From 66-474 sp035249175 (GTDB taxonomy: Bacteria > Pseudomonadota > Gammaproteobacteria > Xanthomonadales > Rhodanobacteraceae): a stretch of DNA of 40,280 bases. Numbering within the stretch: position 1 is the stretch's first letter; each line of letters opens with the position of its first letter. Location of the stretch: positions 1 through 40,280 of the forward strand of contig DATFGT010000106.1 of NCBI GenBank assembly GCA_035249175.1. Reading direction: 5' to 3'. This document shows positions 35,296 through 40,280 of the stretch, one piece after another. Under the pieces are notes generated by a model. The model had not been told where the DNA came from. It worked only from the letters and a program-made list of their open reading frames with translations, and did not search any database. The translations under genes and the position numbers were made by a program.

Positions 35296-35315
35296 GCCCC
35301 GGCACTGGCCGGGGC
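35296..35315 (-). terminator. Perfect hairpin between TonB-dependent receptor and lactonase genes
   Basis: GCCCCGGC and GCCGGGGC pair perfectly (eight bases) around a four-base loop, followed on the minus strand by CTTTCTC. It lies 22 bp past the receptor stop and 30 bp before the next gene. It may be a partial terminator or an mRNA-stabilising structure that sets receptor above enzyme expression. Confidence 0.6.
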
Positions 35316-35337
35316 AACATCTCGACGCTGGAGGGCG

Positions 35338-38238
35338 TCAATCAAGTTTGTAGTTGATCTGCAGGAAAACCTCGCGCCCGTCGTAGGTATCACCCTGCTG
35401 GGTCGGGATGAACTCGAATCCACCCGCGTAATAGGGAATGTTGCCCACCCGGTCGAAGATGTTGTGCACGATGAGCGTCATCTTGATGCGCTTGTCGAAC
35501 TGGTAGCCGACCGAACCGCTCCACGTGATCCACGGCTTGATCATGCCGTAATAGAGCACACAAGCCGAATCTCCCTGTGATGGCATGATTCCATTCGACA
35601 GCACTTCGCAACCACCGAAATTGTTGTCACGCAGGGAACCGTAGCGCAGGCCTGAAATCGACGCATCCCACGCTCCCCGGTTCCAATTGATGATGCCGGT
35701 CACCCTGCTTGCCACGTTCTGGTAACGCGTGTTGAGCAACGGATCGGTGGGAAGCGTGCGCTCCTTGTACGACAAATTGTCGGTGTAGTTGATCGAGAGG
35801 CTGAAATTGCCCCAGTTGTTCGTCGTCCAGCGATAGTCGAGCGAGGCATCGATACCGCTGACATACAGCGACGATTCGTTGATCGGACCGGTGTGGATGG
35901 CGGTGATGTTGCCATTCGCGTCCCTGATGACGTCCGCAATCGCCAGTTGGCAATACGGCGAACCGGGAGCGTGCGTCGTGTAGGGCGCGCCAGTGATGGT
36001 CAGGCCGGTGATGCAACCCGCCTCGTCTGCCAGCAGGGTGCCCTCGTCGATGTAGTTGATCGCGTTGTTGACACCGGTGTGCCAGTAGTCGGCGGAGACC
36101 GACAGCCCATCGACCCAGGGGACGTCCCACACCAAACCATAAGTCCAGCCATGGCCCGACTCCGGTAGCAGGTTGGGGCTGCCGCCCTGGAATTGGGTGA
36201 AGTAGGTGGAATGCTGCGTTGCTTGACAATTGAAATCCTTGGCCTGGATGCACTGGAGGTCATCGCGATAAATGCCGACCGTCGACGCCGACTGCGTCTG
36301 GTAGATCGCCTGCATGTCCGGCGCCTTGAAATTCGTGCCGTAGCTGCCACGCAGCAGGAGGCTCTTGATCGGGCGCCACTCGATGCTGAAGCCCCAGGTT
36401 TTCGCGATATCGGCGATGCTGGCGTCCACGTATTTGTCGGCACGCCCGGACACGTCGATGTCCAGCGTCGGCAGTACCGGTATCCGGAACTCGGTCGCGA
36501 AGGAATAGCGGTTGCGGCTGCCGCCGCCGGTGTTGTAGTCCTGGAACGGATCGCCGAAATCGAGCGTGTTGCCGCGCGGATCCGGCGCCAGCTTGTAACC
36601 GTTGTGGTAGGCCTCCAGGACCGCGGCCCAGCCGATCGGCTTGTCATCCCACGGCACGTTGAACAGGTTTCCGTTGACGTTCAACGTGGCGTTCTGCATC
36701 CAGGACCATGCGTTGTTTTCGCCGGCCACGCCGAACGTGGAGTACTGCGCGGGCGTGATCGGATACCAGAAACGTTGCTGGTTGATGTCGTACACCGGAT
36801 ACGTCGTGCCGTTGATCGTCGTGGTGCCGAGCTGTGGGCCGAAGAAGTAATCGAACATGCCCTGCTCGTTCAGGCCGGTGTAGTTCTCGTGCACGATGTA
36901 TTTCTGGTAGCCGAGATTCAAATCCCAGTTGAAGCGGTTGTCGAAGATCGCGCCGCGCAATCCAGCATGGATGTTCCAGTACTGTTCGTTGTCGTAGGTG
37001 TTGGCCTGGGTGCCCATTTCGGCATAGGTCAACTGGCGCAGGTAATTGGTGATGACCTGGCCCGTGCCCTGGTCATAGAAGGGCACCGGCAACCCGCCCA
37101 TCGGGTACGCGAAGGGCCGCTGGGTCTGCGAGACACCGTGCGTATCCCACAACCCGATCGAGCCGTAGGCCTGCAGGTTGTCGTTCAAGTCGTACTCGCC
37201 CGAAATCGCGGCGTCGTTGCTTTGCAAGCCCGGCGTCAGCACCCAGTTGCGGAACAGGTTGGGCTGTGTGCAGTACTGGCCGTAGTCGGTGACCGGCCCC
37301 GTCACCTCATCGCCATTCGTTCCAATGGTCTTCTTGTCGCGCCGCGCGAAATTCTGGAACGACTCGCACGAGCCCGGCGGCGGCGTGATGTAGTTGCCAT
37401 TGATGTCATACAGCGAAAGGGCGTCGTAAGTCTGGTAGCCGAACATCCGCGCACTGGGATTCCAGGTGCCATAGCCGGCATCTGCCTCGGAATCCGTGTA
37501 GGGGCGATCCTTCGCCCACAGCGGCGAGCGATTGGTGTGCTCGAGGTTGTAGATGATGTGCCAACGGTCTCCCGATCGGCCGCCCGTCCAGCCGAAATCC
37601 CCGTACTGGCGCGCGCCTCGGGTCGCACCACCGACCGTGAGCTGCAGGTCGTCGCCCTGGTACTGCTTCTTCAGGATCACGTTGACCACGCCGGCCACGG
37701 CGTCGGCGCCATAGATCGACGATGCGCCGGACGCGAGGATTTCCACGTGGTCGATCATCCCCGTCGGAATGTTGTTGTAGTTCTGGAAGTTGGTCTTGCC
37801 ATTGTTGGACTGCGGATAATCGACGACGCGATAACCGTCGATCATCAACTGGGTGAATTGGGCCCCCATGTTGCGCAAGTTGAGCTGACGGGCGTTCACC
37901 GAGGTGGCGCCCCAACTCGGCGGCGTCTGCGCACGGCCGACCTGCGGCAGCGAATTCATGAACTCCCAGAGCGTCGTGAAACCTTCCTTCTTCATCTGCA
38001 CGCCGGTGACGGTCATCACCGGTTTGGCGCCCTCGATCTCGGTGCGCGGAATGCGCGAGCCGAGAACCACGACTTCCTTGAGGGTCTTCTTCGGCTTGGA
38101 CGAATCGGGCGCAGACTGAGGCGATGCGGTACCTGCGTCCTGCCCCGCAGCAGTCTGCGCAAAGGCCCCCAACGGCAGCAACAACGCCGCCGACAGGGCC
38201 AGTGCCAAGGCATTGCGATGGAATGTGGCGTGTTGCAT
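35338..38238 (-). CDS. TonB-dependent outer-membrane receptor (glycan/glycopeptide uptake candidate)
   Basis: TonB-dependent receptors import substrates across the outer membrane using energy from TonB-ExbBD. The 966-residue product has a Sec signal (cut near AFA-Q28), a short linker, a TonB-box-like EVVVLGSRI (55-63), a plug domain (about 65-190) with LRNMGAQFTQLMIDGYRV and GASSIYGADAVAGVVNVILKK split at its centre, and a 22-strand-type barrel rich in aromatic Tyr/Trp strands. There is no SusD-like partner gene, as expected for proteobacterial loci. The last residues are NYKLD; barrels usually end in an aromatic residue, so this end is slightly atypical. GGGAGG lies eight bases before ATG 38238. 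The position among glycosidases makes N-glycan oligosaccharide or glycopeptide the likely cargo (inference). Confidence 0.94.
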   Translation of the reverse strand: MQHATFHRNALALALSAALLLPLGAFAQTAAGQDAGTASPQSAPDSSKPKKTLKEVVVLGSRIPRTEIEGAKPVMTVTGVQMKKEGFTTLWEFMNSLPQVGRAQTPPSWGATSVNARQLNLRNMGAQFTQLMIDGYRVVDYPQSNNGKTNFQNYNNIPTGMIDHVEILASGASSIYGADAVAGVVNVILKKQYQGDDLQLTVGGATRGARQYGDFGWTGGRSGDRWHIIYNLEHTNRSPLWAKDRPYTDSEADAGYGTWNPSARMFGYQTYDALSLYDINGNYITPPPGSCESFQNFARRDKKTIGTNGDEVTGPVTDYGQYCTQPNLFRNWVLTPGLQSNDAAISGEYDLNDNLQAYGSIGLWDTHGVSQTQRPFAYPMGGLPVPFYDQGTGQVITNYLRQLTYAEMGTQANTYDNEQYWNIHAGLRGAIFDNRFNWDLNLGYQKYIVHENYTGLNEQGMFDYFFGPQLGTTTINGTTYPVYDINQQRFWYPITPAQYSTFGVAGENNAWSWMQNATLNVNGNLFNVPWDDKPIGWAAVLEAYHNGYKLAPDPRGNTLDFGDPFQDYNTGGGSRNRYSFATEFRIPVLPTLDIDVSGRADKYVDASIADIAKTWGFSIEWRPIKSLLLRGSYGTNFKAPDMQAIYQTQSASTVGIYRDDLQCIQAKDFNCQATQHSTYFTQFQGGSPNLLPESGHGWTYGLVWDVPWVDGLSVSADYWHTGVNNAINYIDEGTLLADEAGCITGLTITGAPYTTHAPGSPYCQLAIADVIRDANGNITAIHTGPINESSLYVSGIDASLDYRWTTNNWGNFSLSINYTDNLSYKERTLPTDPLLNTRYQNVASRVTGIINWNRGAWDASISGLRYGSLRDNNFGGCEVLSNGIMPSQGDSACVLYYGMIKPWITWSGSVGYQFDKRIKMTLIVHNIFDRVGNIPYYAGGFEFIPTQQGDTYDGREVFLQINYKLD

Positions 38239-38363
38239 GGACGAGCCTCCCGGGAACGACCGCAGCCTTGCGGTTCAGTTGTGAGCCAGTGATGCACCCA
38301 TGAAACCATGTCGGCAGGATGTTAAAACCTTCGGGTCGCAATGGGAAGTCCCCGTGCGCACCG

Positions 38364-38383
38364 AAAAGCTGCTGCAGCGCAGC
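38364..38383 (-). terminator. Weak hairpin after GH29, before the receptor gene
   Basis: On the minus strand GCTGC-GCT-GCAGC is followed by AGCTTTTC, 14 bp past the GH29 stop. The stem has only five pairs. The 158-bp gap 38239-38396 also has the receptor's GGGAGG ribosome site and a TTTTAACA stretch (around 38,318), but no promoter I can name with confidence. Confidence 0.3.
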
Positions 38384-38396
38384 GAACGAGAAGGGA

Positions 38397-39860
38397 TCAG
38401 GTGCGGATGGCGGAAATCCGCAAGGTCCACGCCAGCGCGCCGGCCAGGCGGCGAAGCACGGTTTCGGGCAGTTCGACCCGGAAGCCCGAGCCGTGCAGCT
38501 GCCACGCAACCGATTCCGGCCCGTCCAGCACATGCAGGCGTGCATCGGACGCAGGCCGGAAGTTTTGCAATTCGATGATCGCCGGAGGCGCGTGCTCGCC
38601 CGTATCGGCGAGATAGATCGCGTTGACACTGCCGTCCTTCAACTGGGTGAAGCGGAACTTGCCCTCTTCGTAAGGCGCGATGGCATGGCTCGCGTGAATG
38701 GCGGAACCGTTCACCTGCATCCATGCACCGATCGCCTTCAGTCGCTCCAGCGCGGTCGCAGGCAGTTCGCCATTGCCCTGCGGGCCGACGCCCAGCAACA
38801 GGTTGCCGCCCTTGGCCACGACGTTCACGAGCGTATGCACCAGTTCGCGCGGCGACTTGTATTGGTCATGCGGATCCCATGACCACGACTTGCCCATGGT
38901 CATGCAGGTTTCCCACGGATACGGCAACGGATGCTTCGGCACGGTTTGCTCGGGCGTGCGGTAATCCTCGTACGGCCCGCCGTCGGCGCGATTGACCAGG
39001 ATGAGGCCCGGCTGGTTGCGGCGCGCGGTGGCCGCAAGGCGCGGCATGTCGATGTCCTGCGCCCACGGCACTTCCATGCCGTACGCCTTGGCGGCGGGAT
39101 GGTCCTGCGCATTCACCCAACCGGCGTCCAGCCACATCAGGTCGATGCGGCCGTACTGCGAGGTGATCTCGTCGATCTGCTTGTGGGTGAAGTCGACGAA
39201 GCGCTTCCACATCTCGGGATACTTGGCGGTGTCGTAGTTGTTGTTGCGGGTCGGCGTGGCCCAGCGCGGCGACCAGTAATCCGGCGTGTGCCAGTCGGCC
39301 TTGGAGAAATACGCGCCGATGCCGAAGTCGCGCGCGCGGAACGCATCGAACAGCACTTTCGCGATGTTCGCCTTCGGGTTGGTGCGGAACGGCACCTCCG
39401 GTGCAGTAATGCGGTAATCGGTCGTCGCCGTGTCGAACATGCAGAAGCCGTCGTGATGCTTGGTGGTGAACACCACGTAGCGCATCCCGGCCGCGTGCGC
39501 CGCGTTCGCCCATTGCGCCGGATCGAACTTGACCGGGTTGAACGTCTTCGGCAATTGTTCGTAACGTCGTTTCCATTCGACGTAGCCGACGCCGTCGGGA
39601 CGCTTGCACCACGGCTCGTCTTCGGAGCAGATCGACCACGACTCGACGATACCGAGCTGGCTGTAGGTGCCCCAGTGCAGGATCAGGCCGAATTTCCAGT
39701 CCGACCATTGCCCGAGCTTCTTGATGACAAGCGGATCGGTTTCCGGAATGTAGGCGTCGGCCGTTTTTTTCGGTGCCGCAGCCAGCGCGGTACACGGATT
39801 TAGACGCCCCAGCAATGCCAGCGCGGCGGCGCCTTGCAGAATTTCGCGACGTGTGGGCAT
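38397..39860 (-). CDS. GH29 alpha-L-fucosidase (second copy), probable Tat substrate
   Basis: GH29 retaining fucosidases remove terminal alpha-L-fucose. The 487-residue product opens with MPTRREILQGAAALALLG, a twin-arginine-like signal. The TIM barrel has WKFGLILHWGTYS (55-67), the conserved KHHDGF (134-139), nucleophile D245 in IDLMWLDAGW, and GPYEDYRTPEQ (295-305) in which E304 is a candidate acid/base. A C-terminal beta-sandwich follows (about 390-487). The length and HHDGF motif fit the GH29-B-like branch that prefers alpha-1,3/1,4-fucose in branched antennae, though branch assignment needs comparison. It begins three bases after the stop of another GH29 gene, so the two are co-translated. 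It precedes the TonB-dependent receptor by 158 bp. Confidence 0.93.
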   Translation of the reverse strand: MPTRREILQGAAALALLGRLNPCTALAAAPKKTADAYIPETDPLVIKKLGQWSDWKFGLILHWGTYSQLGIVESWSICSEDEPWCKRPDGVGYVEWKRRYEQLPKTFNPVKFDPAQWANAAHAAGMRYVVFTTKHHDGFCMFDTATTDYRITAPEVPFRTNPKANIAKVLFDAFRARDFGIGAYFSKADWHTPDYWSPRWATPTRNNNYDTAKYPEMWKRFVDFTHKQIDEITSQYGRIDLMWLDAGWVNAQDHPAAKAYGMEVPWAQDIDMPRLAATARRNQPGLILVNRADGGPYEDYRTPEQTVPKHPLPYPWETCMTMGKSWSWDPHDQYKSPRELVHTLVNVVAKGGNLLLGVGPQGNGELPATALERLKAIGAWMQVNGSAIHASHAIAPYEEGKFRFTQLKDGSVNAIYLADTGEHAPPAIIELQNFRPASDARLHVLDGPESVAWQLHGSGFRVELPETVLRRLAGALAWTLRISAIRT

Positions 39861-39863
39861 TCG

Positions 39864-40280
39864 CTAACCGCCGGACTTCTTTTCCGGATCGAACAACTCG
39901 ATGGGCCCATCCAGTTCCAGCGCGATTACGGTGACATCGGGATCGAGCGCGTAATCGGGTACATCGATCGCGAGCAGCGCTGGCGCGCCGCCGAGCGTGG
40001 CGCCAAGGCGCTTGGGACTCAGCATCGTGCCATTGCCGACCACGCGCGCGACGAGCACGCGGTTCGCGAGCGCCTTCAGCAACACGGCGCCGCCCGGCTT
40101 GCCGTCCACGAACAGGTACAGCGTCTTGCGGTCCTTCGACAGCGTGCTGTCGCCGAGGAAATAATCGTGCGGGATGCCGGCTTGGCTGCCGTAGATCGCT
40201 TCCTGGTTCTTCTTCACCCAGCGCCCGACCTGGCGCAGCGTGGCGGCTTCGGTGTCCGGAATCGTGCCGTCCGCCCGCGG
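39864..40280 (-). CDS. GH29 alpha-L-fucosidase, C-terminal part (5' end beyond window)
   Basis: The frame is open from the right edge (40280) to TAG at 39864, 138 codons. The first residues visible are RADGTIPDTEAATLRQVGRW, then KKNQEAIYGS, which is the barrel end of GH29 enzymes (the usual form is DGxIP...LxxIGxWLxxNGEAIYG). GIPHDYFLGDSTLSKDRKTLYLFV and the LEL-rich strands after it are the C-terminal beta-sandwich of GH29. The catalytic residues lie outside the window. An internal GTG at 40217 is not the true start, because family sequence continues upstream of it. Only three bases separate it from the second fucosidase gene. Confidence 0.85.
   Translation of the reverse strand, partial: PRADGTIPDTEAATLRQVGRWVKKNQEAIYGSQAGIPHDYFLGDSTLSKDRKTLYLFVDGKPGGAVLLKALANRVLVARVVGNGTMLSPKRLGATLGGAPALLAIDVPDYALDPDVTVIALELDGPIELFDPEKKSGG

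Noticed and set aside
38280..38330. CATGAAACCATG and TTTTAACA upstream of the receptor as a LacI-type operator and promoter
   Set aside because: Only a half-site is present and no -10 box lies at proper spacing from TTAACA.
1..40280. Mobile element, prophage, CRISPR, tRNA or rRNA
   Set aside because: No transposase, integrase, terminal inverted repeats, regularly spaced repeats, or cloverleaf/rRNA sequence was recognised by reading both strands.

Overview
The window is GC-rich, tightly packed chromosomal DNA from a gammaproteobacterium, most likely of the order Xanthomonadales (Xanthomonadaceae or Rhodanobacteraceae). The gene set supports this: a rluD-pgeF pair divergent from bamD, tesA divergent from ybbA-ybbP, an otsB-GH15-otsA operon, and a carbohydrate locus built around a TonB-dependent receptor with no SusD partner. 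I found no tRNA, rRNA, CRISPR array, insertion sequence or prophage gene. Family assignments come from motifs read in the translations; no database was searched.

Bases 1-15,070 hold core genes: a truncated TPR protein, clpB with a convincing heat-shock promoter, the trehalose operon otsB-GH15-otsA, tesA head-to-head with the ABC exporter genes ybbA-ybbP (their start codons share bases), a small membrane protein, pgeF (with a repeat-derived in-frame insert), rluD and bamD followed by a terminator-like hairpin. In E. coli bamD, rluD, pgeF and clpB are contiguous; here the trehalose, tesA/ybbAP and small-gene modules sit between pgeF and clpB.

Bases 15,169-40,280 form a glycan-utilisation locus, almost all on the minus strand. 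In transcription order: a GH29 alpha-L-fucosidase cut by the window edge, a second GH29, a TonB-dependent receptor, an L-fuconolactonase-like amidohydrolase, GH20 beta-hexosaminidase, GH2 beta-mannosidase, GH3 beta-xylosidase-like enzyme, GH125 alpha-1,6-mannosidase and GH92 alpha-mannosidase. Then come a plus-strand glucokinase-type kinase gene and, again on the minus strand, GH35 beta-galactosidase, a second GH92 and an S9 peptidase.

Together these activities match the linkages of a plant complex N-glycan: Lewis-a antennae (fucose, galactose, GlcNAc), alpha-mannose arms, core beta-1,2-xylose, alpha-1,6-mannose and beta-mannose. The GH20-GH2-GH3-GH125-GH92 order resembles the nix N-glycan cluster of Xanthomonas campestris, in which GH92, GH3 and GH125 enzymes act in sequence. 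The receptor would import oligosaccharides or glycopeptides, exported exoglycosidases would trim them in the periplasm, the amidohydrolase would serve oxidative L-fucose catabolism, and the kinase may phosphorylate released glucose or GlcNAc. No chitobiose-core-cleaving enzyme, inner-membrane transporter or dedicated regulator lies in the window; these may lie beyond 40,280 or elsewhere.
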